From positions 124,001 to 188,000 of the forward strand of contig JAPFBE010000070.1 of the NCBI GenBank assembly GCA_034336665.1: a stretch of DNA of 64,000 bases. The letters run 5' to 3'. The position numbers and the translations under genes were made by a program. Below the pieces are notes generated by a model. That model was not told where the DNA came from, did no database searches, and saw only the letters and a list, made by a program, of their open reading frames with translations. Positions 52,501 to 63,793 of this stretch are shown piece after piece. The stretch comes from Luscinia megarhynchos. Taxonomy: Eukaryota; Chordata; Aves; Passeriformes; Turdidae. Positions within the stretch are counted from its first letter, which is position 1. Every line of letters starts with the position of its first letter.

Positions 52501-52628
52501 AACCGAAAGGAACGTGCTCAGATCCTGGGAACGGGCTGGGCTGTGCCGAACACACCCACACTGTGATGCTCTGAGTGGGGACCCCAGCCCCTCAGACCCC
52601 CAAAACCCCTGACCCCCCAAGCTACTAG

Positions 52629-52736
52629 CCGGCCCCCGGAGGAGCCCCCGAGGAGAACCGGGTGCACCTGGGCCACGCCATCATGTCCTTCACGCGCCCT
52701 CATCGACCTGCTGGGGCGAGGCGCCCCGAGATGCAC
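52629..52736 (+). CDS. RYR1: RYR1 exon Q: PEEPPEENRVHLGHAIMSF...LIDLLGR..PEMH
   Basis: The acceptor CAAGCTACTAG is followed by PPEEPP-EENRVHLGHAIMSF (one C missing in CCCCCGAGGAG), then ALIDLLGR and PEMH with small indels, and the donor ATGCAC|GTACGG. HLGHAIMSF and ALIDLLGRCAPEMH are near-invariant in RyRs. The DLLGR motif corresponds to the human 2431-2435 hot spot, numbering from memory. A compact 76-bp intron separates it from exon R. Confidence 0.9.
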
Positions 52737-52812
52737 GTACGGCCCGGGGGGTCCTGGGGGCAGGGTTTGGGGTGAGACCCCTCCCCGAATCCTGTGTGAC
52801 CCCTCCCAACAG
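52737..52812 (+). other. Compact 76-bp intron Q-R, not expanded
   Basis: From GTACGGCCCGGGGGGTCC to GACCCCTCCCAACAG. No array and no exon-edge copy. The donor GTACGG is unusual beside the GTGAG and GTGGG donors of other exons. Confidence 0.88.
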
Positions 52813-52925
52813 CTGATCCAGGCGGGAAGGGCGAGGATCAGGCGGGCTGGCAGCTGGTGCCAGCTGGAGGACCTGGCTGGGGATCATCAGCCTCCCCCTG
52901 CAAGATCCCGGCCGCTGGGGAAAAG
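52813..52925 (+). CDS. RYR1: RYR1 exon R: LIQAGKGE...IR......LEDLVGIISLPLQIPALGK
   Basis: The CCCAACAG acceptor is followed by LIQAGKGE. The raw sequence has an extra A in GGGAAGG and lacks several bases in the RIRAILR helix. The end, LEDL-(V)GIISLPLQ-IP-ALGK, is clear although the first copy has GGCTGGGG for GGTGGGG and an extra A in CTGCAAGATC. The length is 113 nt against about 121 expected. The donor AAAAG|GTGGGG leaves a split codon completed by exon S (D-G-N-V-V). The eight downstream copies of its 3' half are cleaner than the exon itself. Confidence 0.88.
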
Positions 52926-54420
52926 GTGGGGAGGGGGCTCTGAAAATGGGGAGGGGTCTCCCAAATGAGAGGGAACAGCCCAAACCTTGGGGGAAAGCCC
53001 AAAGTGTGGGGACACCCCAAAATTGGGGACCTGGTGGGGATCATCAGCCTCCCCCTGCAGATCCCGGCGCTGGGAAAAGGTGGGGAGGGGGCTCCCGGGA
53101 AATAGAGGAGGGGTCTCTGAAAATGAGGAGGGGTCTCCAAAAAATGGGGGGGACATCCTAAACCTGGGGGGAAAGCCCAAAGTGTGGGGACACCCCAAAA
53201 TTGGGGGACCTGGTGGGGATCATCAGCCTCCCCTGATGATCCCGGGCGCTGGGAAAAAGGTGGGGAGGGGGCTCCAAAAATGGGGGAGGGTCTCTGAAAT
53301 AGAGGAGGGGTCCCTAAAGTGTGAGGGGACACTTCAGAATGCGGGGACACCCCAAAATTGGGGACCTGGTGGGGATCATCAGCCTCCCCTGATGATCCCG
53401 GCGCTGGGAAAAGGTGGGGAGGGGGCTCTCGAAATAGAGGAGGGTCTCTGGAAAATGAGGGAGGGGTCCCTAAAGTGTGAGGGGATACACCCCAAAATGT
53501 GGGAGGTCATTGAATGTAGGGACACCCCAAAATTGGGGGACCTGGTGGGGATCATCAACCTCCCCCTGCAGATCCCCGGGCGCTGGGAAAAAGGTGGGGA
53601 GGGGGCTCCTGAAATAGAGGAGGGGTCTCTGAAAATGGGGGAGGGGTCTCCCAAAAATGGGGGGGACATCCTAAACCTGGGGGGGATAGCCCAAAGTGTG
53701 GGGACACCCCAAAATTGGGGGACCTGGTGGGGATCATCAGCCTCCCCCTGCAGATCCTGGCGCTGGGAAAAGGTGGGGAGGGGCTCCGAAATAGAGGAGG
53801 GTCTCCAAAAAATGGGGAGGGTCTCCAAAATGAGAGGGAACAGCCCAAACCTTGGGGAAAACCTCAATGTGTGGGGGCCCCCCAAAATTGGGGGACCTAG
53901 TGGAAGTCATCAGCCTCCCCCCTGCAAGATCCCGGCGCTGGGAAAAGGTGGGAGGGGGCTCTGAAATTGGGGAGGGGTCCCTGAAATAGAGGAGGGTCCC
54001 TAAAGTGTGAGGGGATACACCCCCAAAATGTGGGAGGTCATTGGAATGTAGGACGCCCCAAAATTGGGGGACCTGGTGGGGATCATCAACCTCCCCCTGC
54101 AGATCCCGGCGCTGGGAAAAGGTGGGGAGGGGGCTCCGAAATTGGGGAGGGGTCTCTGAAATAGAGGAGGGGTCCCTAAAGTGTGAGGGGACACTTCAGA
54201 ATGCGGGGACACCCCAAAATTGGGGGACCTGGTGGGGATCATCAGCCTCCCCCTGCAGATCCCGGTGCTGGGAAAAGGTGGGGAGGGGGCTCCGAAATTG
54301 GGGAGGGGTCTCCAAAAATGGGGAGGGGTCCCCAAAAATGGGGGGGAACACCCCAAAGTGTGAGGGGAGTCACCCCAAAATTGGGGGTGGATCATCATCA
54401 CTGCGCTGTAGGATACCCCA
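52926..54420 (+). repeat. Eight tandem copies of the exon R donor edge (~170-bp unit)
   Basis: Each unit has TTGGGGGACCTGGTGGGGAT-CATCAGCCTCCCCCTGCAGA-TCCCGGCGCTGGGAAAAG|GTGGGG (most of DLVGIISLPLQIPALGK). Then come GGGGCTCYGAAATAGAGGAG, GGGTCTCC and ACACCCCAAAA. Exon ends lie near 53079, 53259, 53413, 53593, 53772, 53947, 54121 and 54277, spaced 154-180 bp. Two copies (53259, 53413) read CCCTGATGATCC for CCCTGCAGATCC. Confidence 0.94.
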
Positions 54421-56719
54421 AAATGGGCCAGGCTGGGGGATTCCAAAATTTGGGGGGGGGAATTTTATGGGACTCAGATTTTGGGGATTTTTGGGGTCCC
54501 CCTGACTTTCGGGGTGCCGCAGATGGGAACGTGGTGGGAATTCCAGAATTTGAATTTTGAGGATTTTGGGGGTGATTTTTCGGGTGATTTTTTTGGGGAT
54601 TTTTTTCGGAATTTTTTTTTCGTTATTTTTTTGGGGCATTTTACGGGACTCAGATCTGGGGATTTTTGGGGTCCCCCTGAATTTCGGGGTGCCGCAGATG
54701 GGAACGTGGTGGGAATTCCAGAATTGGATTTGGATTTTTAGCGGTCATTTTTCAGCATGATTTTTTTGGGGATTTTTTTTCGTGATTTTTTGGGGGCATT
54801 TTACGGGACTCAGATCTGGGGATTTTGGGGTCCCCTGAGTTTTAGAAAGGTGCCAGATGGGAACGCTGTGGTGGGAATTCCAAAAATTTGAATTTTGAGG
54901 ATTTTTGGGGTGATTTTTTGGGTGATTTTTGGGGGATTTTTTGGGGGGATTTTTTTCGTGATTTTTTGGGGGATTTTATGGGACCCAGATCTGGGGATTT
55001 TTTGGGGTCCCCTGAATTTCAGGGTGCCGCAAATGGGAACGTGGTGGGAATTCCAAAATATGAATTTTTGATTTCGGAGGTTTCTGGGGGATTTTTTGGG
55101 GATTTTTTTGGGAATTTTTTTTTCGTTATTTTTTTGGGGCATTTTACGGGACTCAGATCTGGGGATTTTTGGGGTCCCCTGAATTTCGGGGTGCCGCAGA
55201 TGGGAACGTGGTGGGAATTCCAAATTTTTAATTTAGATTTCAGGTTATTTTGGGGTGATTTTTTTTGTGATTTTTGGGAATTTTTTTTGGCTGAGTTTTT
55301 TTTTGGGGGATTTTACGGGACTCAGATCTGGGATTTTGGGGTCCCCTGACTTTCGGGGTGCCGCAGATGGGAACGTGGTGGGAATTCCAGAATTTGGATT
55401 TGCATTTTAGAGTTTTTTAGGGGTGATTTTTGGGGGATTTTTTGGGGGATTTTTTGGGGCATTTCTGCGGACTCAGATCTGCGAGAGTTTTTGGGGTCCC
55501 TAAATTTCAAGTGCCGCGAGATGGGAACGTGGTGGGAATTCCAAAATTTGAATTTTGAGGATTTTTGGGGGATTTTTTCGGGTGATTTTTAGGGTGATTT
55601 TTTGGGGGATTTTTTTCCGTGATTTTTTGGGGCATTTTACGGACTCAGATCTGGGGATTTTGGGGTCCCCTGAATTTCGGGGTGCCGCAGATGGGGAACG
55701 TGGTGGGAATTCCAAATTTTTAATTTAGATTTTCAGGTTATTTTGGGGTGATTTTTTGTGATTTTTTGGGAATTTTTTTGGCGATTTTTTTGGGGGGATT
55801 TTTACGGGACTCAGATCTGGGGATTTTTGGGGTCCCCTGACTTTCGGGGTGCCGCAGATGGGAACGTGGTGGGAATTCCAGAATTTGGATTTGGATTTTG
55901 CCGGTCATTTTTCGGGTGATTTTTTGGGGATTTTTTTGGGGGATTTTTTTCGTGATTTTTTTGGGGCATTTTACGGGACTCAGATCTGGGGATTTTTGGG
56001 GTCCCCCTGAATTTCGGGGTGCCGCAGATGGGAACGTGGTGGGAATTCCAAAAATTTGAATTTTGAGGATTTTGGGGTGATTTTTCGAGTGATTTTTGGG
56101 GGATTTTTGGGGGATTTTTTTCATGGATTTTTGGGGCATTTTACGGGACTCCAGATCTGGGGATTTTTGGGGGTCCCTAAATTTCGGGGTGCCGCAGATG
56201 GGAACGTGGTGGGAATTCCAGAATTTGAATTTTGAGGATTTTGGGGGGATTTTTCGGGTGATTTTTCGGGTGATTTTTTTGGGGATTTTTTTTGTGATTT
56301 TTTTGGGGGCATTTTACGGGACTCAGATCTGGGGATTTTTGGGGTCCCCTGAATTTCGGGGTGCCGCAGATGGGAACGTGGTGGGAATTCCAAAATTTTA
56401 ATTTAGATTTCAGGTTATTTTGGGGTGATTTTTTGGGTGATTTTTTTGTGATTTTTTTGGGAATTTTTTTCGTGATTTTTTTGGGGCATTTTACGGGACT
56501 CAGATCTGGGGATTTTTGGGGTCCCCCTGAATTTCGGGGTGCCGCAGATGGGAACGTGGTGGGAATTTCAGAATTTGAATTTTGAGGATTTTGGGGGCAT
56601 TTTTCGGGTGATTTTTTTGTGATTTTTTTGGGAAATTTTTTTTTGGGGATTTTTTTGGGGCATTTTACGGGACTCAGATCTGGGGATTTTTGGGGTCCCT
56701 GAGTTTCGGGGTGCCGCAG
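54421..56719 (+). repeat. Thirteen tandem copies of the exon S acceptor edge (~169-bp unit)
   Basis: The unit is GGGGTCCCCTGAATTTCGGG-GTGCCGCAG|ATGGGAACGTGGTGG, then GAATTCCAGAATTTGAATTT and T/G-rich spacer to GGCATTTTACGGGACTCAGA. Copies start near 54523, 54698, 54857, 55033, 55200, 55367, 55521, 55691, 55858, 56028, 56198, 56370 and 56548, then the true exon at 56720. Spacing is 154-178 bp, mean 169. About 15 exon bases are repeated. Copy 4 has GCAA in place of GCAG. Confidence 0.95.
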
Positions 56720-56889
56720 ATGGGAACGTGGTGGAGCCCCGCATGGCCGCCAGCTTCGTGCCCGAGCACAAGGCGCCGATGGTTCTGTTCCTGGACCGCG
56801 TGTACGGCGTGCAGAGCCAGCAGTTCCTGCTGCACGTGCTGGAGGTCGGATTCCTGCCCGACATGCGCGCCGCTGCCTCCCTGGACACG
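56720..56889 (+). CDS. RYR1: RYR1 exon S: (D)[20 protein letters not shown]...
   Basis: Intact: 170 nt. It reads [40 protein letters not shown] and [26 protein letters not shown] and [15 protein letters not shown] are RyR signatures. The acceptor GTGCCGCAG has a poor local pyrimidine tract and is identical in the 13 upstream copies, so the true exon is chosen because only it continues past GTGGTGG into GAGCCCCGC. The donor is GACACG|GTGAGC. Confidence 0.96.
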
Positions 56890-57410
56890 GTGAGCGGCGC
56901 CCCAAAACTCCCTGGGGAGCCCCAAAATCTCCGTGGGGAGCCCCAAAATCCCTCAAAATCTTTTACACCAAGGGGCGACCCAAAACTTCCCTGGGAAACC
57001 GCAAAATCTCACTGGGGTGTCTCAAAATCTCACTGGGGAACCTTGAAATGCTTCACAGCAAGGGGCACCCCAAAACCTTCCTGGGGAACCCCAAAATCTC
57101 CATGGGGAACCCCAAAATCCTTCACAGCAAGGGGTGACCCAGAATCTCATCAGGGAACCCCAAAACCTCCCTGGGATGCCCCTAAAACCCTCAAAATTCT
57201 TCACAGCAAGGGACGCCCCAAAACCTTCCTGGGGAACCCCAAAATCTCCATGGGGAACCCCCAAAAATCCTTCACAGCAAGGGGTGACCCAAAACTTCCC
57301 CAGGGAAACCCAAAATCTCACTGGGGAACCCCAAAATCTCCATGGGAACCCCAAAACCTCCATGGGGTGCCCCAAAATCTCCCTGGGGAACCCCAAAAAC
57401 CCTCAAAATC
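56890..57410. repeat. CCTTCACAGCAAGGGGYGAC-type array in intron S-T
   Basis: A ~25-bp unit (AACCCCAAAATCTCCATGGGG) with larger ~130-bp blocks, each containing TCCTTCACAGCAAGGGG (near 57045, 57118, 57200 and 57268). TTCACAG gives repeated acceptor-like AGs but no exon copy follows. Confidence 0.87.
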
Positions 57411-58500
57411 CTTCACCCAAAATCTTTTTCATGGAATTGATCTGGGATCCCTCAAATCCCCAAATCTCCCACATGGGATGGATTTGGGGTCACCCCAAAT
57501 CTTCCCCAAATCTTCATTATGGGATGGATTTGAGGTCACCCCAATTTTCTCCAAATCTCCACCCTGAGATGGATTTGGGGTCACCCCAAATCTTTTTCAT
57601 GGGATGGATTTGGGGTGACCCCAAATCTTCCCCAAATCTTTTTCATGGGATGGATTTGGGATCCCCCAAATCCCCAAATCTCCGCCATGGGATGGATTTG
57701 GGGTCACCCCAATTTTCCCCAAATCTCTGCCGTGGGTTGGATTTGTGATCACTCCAAATCTTCCCCAAATCCTTTTCATGGAATGGATTTGGGATCCCTC
57801 AAATCCCCAAATCTCCCCCATGGGATGGATTTGGGGTCACCCCAAATCTTTTTCATGGGATGGATTTGGGATCCCCCAAATCCCCAAATCTCCACCATGG
57901 GATGGATTTGGGGTCACCCCAAATCTCCGCCGTGGGATGGATTTGGGGTCACCCCAAATCTTCTTTATGGGATGGATTTGGGGTCACCCCAAATCTTTTT
58001 TATGGGATGGATTTGGGGTCACCTCAATTTTCCCCAAATCTTTTTTATGGGATGGATTTGGGATCACCCCAAATCTTCCCCAAATCTTTTTCATGGGATG
58101 GATTTGGGATCCCCCAAATCCCCAAATCTCCCCCATGGGATGGATTTGGGATCACCCCAAATCTTCTTTATGGGATGGATTCGGGGTCACCTCAAATCTT
58201 CCCCAAACCTCCGCCGTGGGATGGATTTGTGATCACCCCAAATCCCCAAATCTCCCACATGGGATGGATTTGAGGTCACCCCAGTTTTCCCCAAATCTCC
58301 GCTGTGGGTTTGATTTGTGATCACTCCAAATCTTCCCCAAATCTTTTTTCATGGGATGGATTTGGGATCCCCAAATCCCCAAATCTCCCCCGTGGGATGG
58401 ATTTGGGGTCACCTAAATCTTCTTTATGGAATGGATTTGGGATCACCCCAATTTTCCCCAAATCTTTTTTTATGGGACGGTTTGGGATGGCTCCGCTCCC
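57411..58500. repeat. ATGGGATGGATTTGGGGTCACC array
   Basis: A ~33-60-bp unit: CCCCAAATCTTTTTCATGGG, ATGGATTTGGGGTCACC. Variants include CATGGGATGGATTTGGGATC and CCGCCGTGGGATGG. No exon T edge copies. It ends with CTCCGCTCCCCGTGACC before the exon T acceptor. Confidence 0.92.
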
Positions 58501-58525
58501 CGTGACCCCGCCCGTGTCCCCCCAG

Positions 58526-58740
58526 GCCACGTTCAGCACCACGGAGATGGCTGGCGCTGAACCGCTACCTGTGCCTGGCGGTGATGCCGCTGATCACCAA
58601 GTCGCGCGCTGTTCGCCGAGCACCGAGCACGCGCCATCATGGTGGACTCCATGCTGCACACCATCTACCCGGGCTGTCAGCGGCAGCGCCCTCACCAAAG
58701 GCAGCGACGCCATCGAGGAGTGCCTGATGGCGCTGTGCAG
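58526..58740 (+). CDS. RYR1: RYR1 exon T: ATFSTTEMA...NRYLCLAVMPLITK...
   Basis: ATFSTTEM is followed, after two missing bases, by ALALNRYLCLAVMPLITK. With more indels come LFAEHRARAIMVDSMLHTIY, then SALTKGSDAIEECLMALCR (the last Arg split). The acceptor is GTGTCCCCCCAG and the donor CTGTGCAG|GTGGGG. The bridging-solenoid helices NRYLCLAV and AIMVDSMLHT are conserved. No exon-edge copies lie in either neighbouring intron although both are arrays. Confidence 0.9.
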
Positions 58741-61209
58741 GTGGGGGCACAAAACGGGCGATGGGGAGGCCGCGCAGGGCGGGTGGTGCCAAAATGGGTG
58801 ATGGAATGGCCAAGCAGGGCGGGTGGTGCCAAAATGGGCAATGGAATGGCCAAGCGGGGCGGGTGGTGCCAAAAACGGGATGATTCTAATGGTTAATGTA
58901 ATGGTTGTGGTCAACCTAACGGTCATGGTCAACCCAACGGTCATGGTTAACTGAATGGTCATGGTCAACCCAACTGTTATGGTTATCTCAACGGTCATGG
59001 TCAATCCAACCCTTGTGGTTAATGCAATGGTTGTGGTCAACCCAACGGTTGTGGTCAACCCAACTGTCATGGTTAACTCAACAGTCATGGTTAACTCAAC
59101 GGTCATGGTCAACCCAACTGTTATGGTTAATTCAACGGTCATGGTCAATCCAACCCTTGTGGTTAACTCAATGGTTTTGGTCAACCCAACGGTCATGGTC
59201 AACCCAACGGTCATGGTCAACCCAACTCTTGTGCTTAAGGCCACGGTCATGGTCAATCCAACCCTTGTGGTTAATGCAATGGTTGTGGTCAACCCAACTG
59301 TTATGGTTAACTCAATGGTCATGGTCAATCCAACCCTTGTGGTTAACTCAATGGTCATGGTCAACCCAATCCTTGTGGTTAACTCAACGGTCATGGTCAA
59401 CCCAACGGTCATGGTCAACCCAACCCTTACGGTTAACTCAACGGTCATGACCAACTCAACACTCATGGCCAACTCAACCATCATGCCCAACCCTCATGAC
59501 CAACCCAACCCTCATGCCCAATCCAACCCTCATGCCCAATCCAACCATCATGACCAACCCAACCCTGATGGCCAACCCAATCCCTCATGACCAACTCAAC
59601 CGTCATGCCCAACCCAACCCTCATGGCCAACCCAATCCTCATGACCAACCCAACCCTCATAACCAACTCAGCCCTCATGACCAACCCAACCCTCATGGCC
59701 AGCCCAACTCAACCATCATGGCCAACCCAACCATCATGGCCAACCCAACCCTCATGGCCAACCCAATCCTCATGGCCAACCCAACCCTCATGGCCAACCC
59801 AACTCAACCATCATGGCCAACCCAACCATCATGCCCAACCCAATCCTCATGCCCAACCCAAACCTAATGGCCAACCCAACCCTCATGGCCAACCCAAACC
59901 TCATGGCCAACCCAACCCTCATAACCAACTCAGCCCCCATGACCAACCCAACCCTCATGGCCAGCTCAGCCCTCATGCCCAACCCAACCCTCATGCCCAA
60001 CCCAACCCTCATGCCCAACCCAACCCTCATAACCAACTCAGCCCCCATGACCAACCCAACCCTCATGGCCAACCCAACTCAACCATCATGGCCAACCCAA
60101 CCATCATGGCCAACCCAATCCTCATGGCCAACCCAACCCCTCATGGCCAACCCAACTCAACCCTCATGCCCAACCCAACCCTCATGCCCAACCCAACCAT
60201 CATGCCCAACCCAACCCTCATGGCCAACCCAACTCAACCATCATGCCCAACCCAACCCTCATGACCAACCCAACCATCATGCCCAACCCAACCCTCATGG
60301 CCAACCCAACTCAACCATCATGCCCAACCCAACCATCATGCCCAACCCAACCCTCATGGCCAACCCAACTCAACCATCATGGCCAACCCAACCATCATGC
60401 CCAACCCAACCCTCATGGCCAACCCAACCATCATGGCCAACCCAACCCTAATGCCCAACCCAACCCTAATGCCCAACCCAACCCTCATGGCCAACCCAAC
60501 CGTCATGCCCAATCCAACCATCATGACCAACCCAACCCTCATGGCCAACCCAATCCCTCATGCCCAACCCAACCCTCATGCCCAACCCAACCCTCATGTC
60601 CAACCCAACCCTCATGTCCAACCCAAACCTCATGGCCAACCCAACCCTAATGGCCAACCCAACCCTCATGACCAAGCCAACCCTCATGACCAAGCCAACT
60701 CAACCATCATGCCCAACCCAACCCTGATGGCCAACCCAACCCTAATGACCAACCCAATGCCTCATGCCCAACCCAACCCTCATGGCCAACCCAACCCTCA
60801 TGGCCAACTCAACTCTAATGCCCAACCCAACCCTCATGGCCAACCCAACCCTCATGGCCAACTCAACTCTAATGCCCAACCCAGCCCTCATGGCCAACCC
60901 AACCCTCATGGCCAACTCAACTCTAATGCCCAACCCAACCCTCATGACCAACCCAACTCAACCATCATGCCCAATCCAACTCAACCATCATGCCCAATCC
61001 AACCCTGATGGCCAACCCAATCCCTCATGACCAACTCAACCCTCATGACCAACCCAACCCTCATGGCCAACCCAACTCAAGCATCATGCCCAACTCAGTC
61101 CCATGGCCAACCCCGCCACATTGTCACCTCCCCAGGTGCCACCGTGCCCCCTCACTGTCCCACATCCCCCCTCAGGTGACCCCAAACCCCCAAATTTCCC
61201 CCCCCACAG
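58741..61209. repeat. 18-bp minisatellite (CATGGCCAACCCAACCCT) in intron T-U
   Basis: 58741-58880 has 40-bp GGGCGGGTGGTGCCAAAA units. 58890-59450 has GGTCATGGTCAACCCAAC and GTTATGGTTAACTCAA. 59450-61090 has CTCATGGCCAACCCAACC, with GCCCAA, GACCAA and CAACCATC variants. Eighteen bases make six codons without a stop, so all + frames and most - frames are open for hundreds of codons (TLMANP; MRVGLA). 61090-61209 is short unique sequence and the C-rich acceptor of exon U. Confidence 0.95.
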
Positions 61210-61300
61210 GTACATCCGGCCCCTCCATGCTCCAGCACCTCCTGCGCCGCCTCGTCTTGACGTCCCCATCCTCAACGAGTTCGCCAAGATGCCGCTCAAG
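61210..61300 (+). CDS. RYR1: RYR1 exon U: [20 protein letters not shown]...
   Basis: The acceptor CCCCCCACAG is followed by [20 protein letters not shown] and LNEFAKMPLK, with one extra C in CGGCCCCTCC and one base missing in GTCTTGACG, which cancel out. The donor is CTCAAG|GTGAGC. The length is 91 nt as expected. [17 protein letters not shown] is a near-invariant RyR motif. An 82-bp unexpanded intron leads to exon V. Confidence 0.94.
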
Positions 61301-61382
61301 GTGAGCCCCGAAATGGGGGATCCCCCAAACCCCCCCGGCCCCCCCAGACCTCGCTGACCCCGCCCCGTGTCCCCCCAAAAAG
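61301..61382 (+). other. Compact 82-bp intron U-V, not expanded
   Basis: From GTGAGCCCCGAAATGGGG to CCCCCCAAAAAG. The acceptor is unusual: the pyrimidine tract CCCCGTGTCCCCCC is separated from AG by five A. No repeats. Confidence 0.88.
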
Positions 61383-61523
61383 CTGCTGACCAATCACTAC
61401 GAGCGGTGCTGGCGGTACTACTGTCTGCCCAGCGGGTGGCCCAACATGGGCGTGAGCTCGGAGGAGGAGCTGCACCTGACCAGGAAACTCTTCTGGGGCA
61501 TCTTCGACTCGCTGGCGCACAAG
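61383..61523 (+). CDS. RYR1: RYR1 exon [21 protein letters not shown]...
   Basis: Intact: 141 nt, 47 codons, phase 0 at both ends. It reads [40 protein letters not shown] and [16 protein letters not shown] and [17 protein letters not shown] are RyR signatures. The donor is CACAAG|GTGGGG. One partial copy of its last ~60 bases lies downstream at 61628-61690. Confidence 0.96.
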
Positions 61524-62815
61524 GTGGGGACACTGTGGGGACAGGGGACACAGCTGGGGGGCACTGGGGACACGGTGACACTAGGGACAGGGGTGACGTG
61601 GGGACAGGGTGACACTGGGGACACGGCTCGGGGGAGGAGCTGCACCTGACCAGGAAACTCTTCTGGGGCATCTTGACTCGCTGGCACAAGGTGGGGACAT
61701 GGTGACACTGGGGATGTGGGGATGGTGGCACTGGGGACCACCGGTGACACTGGGGACATGGGTATGGTGGCACTGGGGACAACGGTGACACTGGGGACAC
61801 GGGGATGGTGGCACTGGGGACACTACGGGGATGGTGGCACTGGGGACACGGTGACACTGGGTCAGGGTGACACTGGGAACCACGGTGACACTGGGGACAG
61901 GGGTGACATTGGGGACATGGGGATGGCGACATTGGGGATGTGGTGTTGGTGGCACTGGGGACAACGGGGATGGTGGCACTGGGGATGTGGGGATGTGGCA
62001 CTGGGGACATGGGGATGGTGACATTGGGGATGTGGTGTTGGTGGCACTGGGGACACGGGGATGGTGGCACTGGGGATGTGGGGATGTGACACTGGGGACA
62101 TGGGGATGGCAACATTGGGGATGTGGTGTTGGTGGCACTGGGGACACCGGGGATGGTGGCACTGGGGATGTGGGGATGTGGCACTGGGGACATGGGGATG
62201 GTGACATTGGGGACATACGGGGATGGTGGCACTGGGGACACGGGGATGGTGGCACTGGGGATGTGGGGATGTGGCACTGGGGACATGGGGATGGTGACAT
62301 TAAGGGACATGGTGTTGGTGGCACTGGGAACCGCAGTGACACTGGGGACATGGTGACACTGGGGACATGGGGATGGTGGCACTGGGGACAGGGTGGCACT
62401 GGTGACATGGGGATGGTGGCACTGGGGACATGGGGATGGTGGCACTGGGGACACGATGATGGTGGCACTGGGGACATGGGGATGGTGGCACTGGGGACAC
62501 GATGATGGTGGCACTGGGGATGTGGGGATGGTGACATTGGGGACATGGGGATGGTGACACTGGGGACACGATGATGGTGCACTGGGGACACGGGGATGGT
62601 GACACTGGGGACATGGGGATAATGGCATTGGGGACAGGGGTGGCATTGGGGACACTGGGGACACGGTGACACTGGGGACATGGGGATGGTGACATTGGGG
62701 ATGTGGGGATGGTGACACTGGGGACACGAGGATGGTGACATTGGGGACGTGGTGTTGGTGACATTGGAGAGATGGGGATGGGGGCATTGGGGACACGGGG
62801 ATGTGGCACTGGTGG
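61524..62815 (+). repeat. GGGGATGGTGGCACTGGGGACA array with one copy of the exon V donor edge
   Basis: The exon V end copy is at ~61628-61690 (GGGGAGGAGCTGCACCTGAC, CAGGAAACTCTTCTGGGGCA, TCTTGACTCGCTGGCACAAG|GTGGGG), with two small deletions. Then comes a ~21-33-bp unit array (GGGGACATGGGGATGGTGGC, ACTGGGGATGTGG, GACATTGGGG) with a second-order repeat of ~110 bp. G-rich on +. Confidence 0.92.
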
Positions 62816-63629
62816 CACAGAGATGATGTCACTGGTGACACACAGATGATGTCACTGGTGGCACTGGTGACACGGGGCTGGTGGCACTGGTGACACACAG
62901 ATGATGTCACTGGTGACACACAGATGATGTCACTGGTGACACACAGATGATGTCACTGGTGGCACTGGTGACACAGAGATGATGGCACTGGTGTTACACA
63001 GATGATGTCACTGGTGACACAGGGCTGGTGGCACTGGTGGCACACAGATGATGTCACACTGATGACGTCACTGATGGCGTCATTGATGCCCCTGCAGAAG
63101 TTCGACCCCGAGCTGTACAAGCTGGCCATGCCGTGCCTGTGCTGGCACACTGATGATGTCACACTGATGACTCTGATGTCACACAGATGATACTGATGAT
63201 GTCACTGCTGACAGACAGATGATGTCACTGATGGCGTCACTGATGACGTCACGTCTCTGTCACACAGAAGTTCGACCCCGAGCTGTACAAACTGGCCATG
63301 CCGTTGCCCGTGCTGGCACACTGATTACGTCACTGCTGACTCTGATGTCACACAGATGATGTCACTGCTGACACACTGACGATGTCAACAGATGATATCA
63401 CACTGATGACGTCACTGATGACGTCACTGCTCTCCCCGCAGAAGTTCGACCCCGAGCTGTACAAGCTGGCCATGCCGTGCCTGTGCTGGCACACTGATGA
63501 TGTCACTGATGACTCTGATGTCACACAGATGACACTGATGATGTGACACAGATGATATCACACTGATGATATGACACAGATGATATCACACTGATGACGT
63601 CACTGATGACGTCATTAATGTCCCCGCAG
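62816..63629 (+). repeat. GATGATGTCACTGGTGACAC array with 3 copies of the exon W acceptor edge
   Basis: A ~20-bp unit (GATGATGTCACTGGTGACAC) changes to TGATGACGTCAC near 63060. Exon W copies start at about 63098, 63268 and 63442 after CCTGCAG, CACACAG or CCCCGCAG: AAGTTCGACCCCGAGCTGTA, CAAGCTGGCCATGCCGTGCC, then TGTGCTGGCACACTGATG. The complete exon is at 63630. Spacing is 170-188 bp. Six perfect TGACGTCA palindromes lie at 63063, 63244, 63407, 63419, 63595 and 63607. Confidence 0.93.
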
Positions 63630-63793
63630 AAGTTCGACCCCGAGCTGTACAAGCTGGCCATGCCGTGCCTCTGCGCCATCGCCGGGGCGCTGCCCCCCGA
63701 CTACGCCGACGCGAGTTACTCGTCGCGCACCGAGAAGAAAGCGTCGGTGGACGCCGAGGGCAACTTCGACCCCAAGCCCGTGGAGACCCTCAA
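63630..63793 (+). CDS. RYR1: RYR1 exon [21 protein letters not shown]...
   Basis: Intact: 54 codons plus two bases. It reads [40 protein letters not shown] and [33 protein letters not shown] and [13 protein letters not shown] are RyR1 signatures immediately before the second pair of RyR repeats. The exon is ended at CTCAA|GTAGCG because the protein family continues with Asn here. The TAG seen in CTCAAGTAG is then part of the donor, not a stop. A GTAGCG donor is weak but usable; an assembly error is possible. Confidence 0.9.

Noticed and set aside
51332..52561. 409-codon minus-strand frame (FPFPFPIPIP) and + frames of MGMGNGN
   Set aside because: Translation of the GGGAAT hexamer satellite.
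58954..61030. Long frames of TLMANP, VMVNPT and MRVGLA hexapeptide repeats on both strands
   Set aside because: The 18-bp unit is a multiple of three without stops. There is no start context, domain or splice support; it is intronic.
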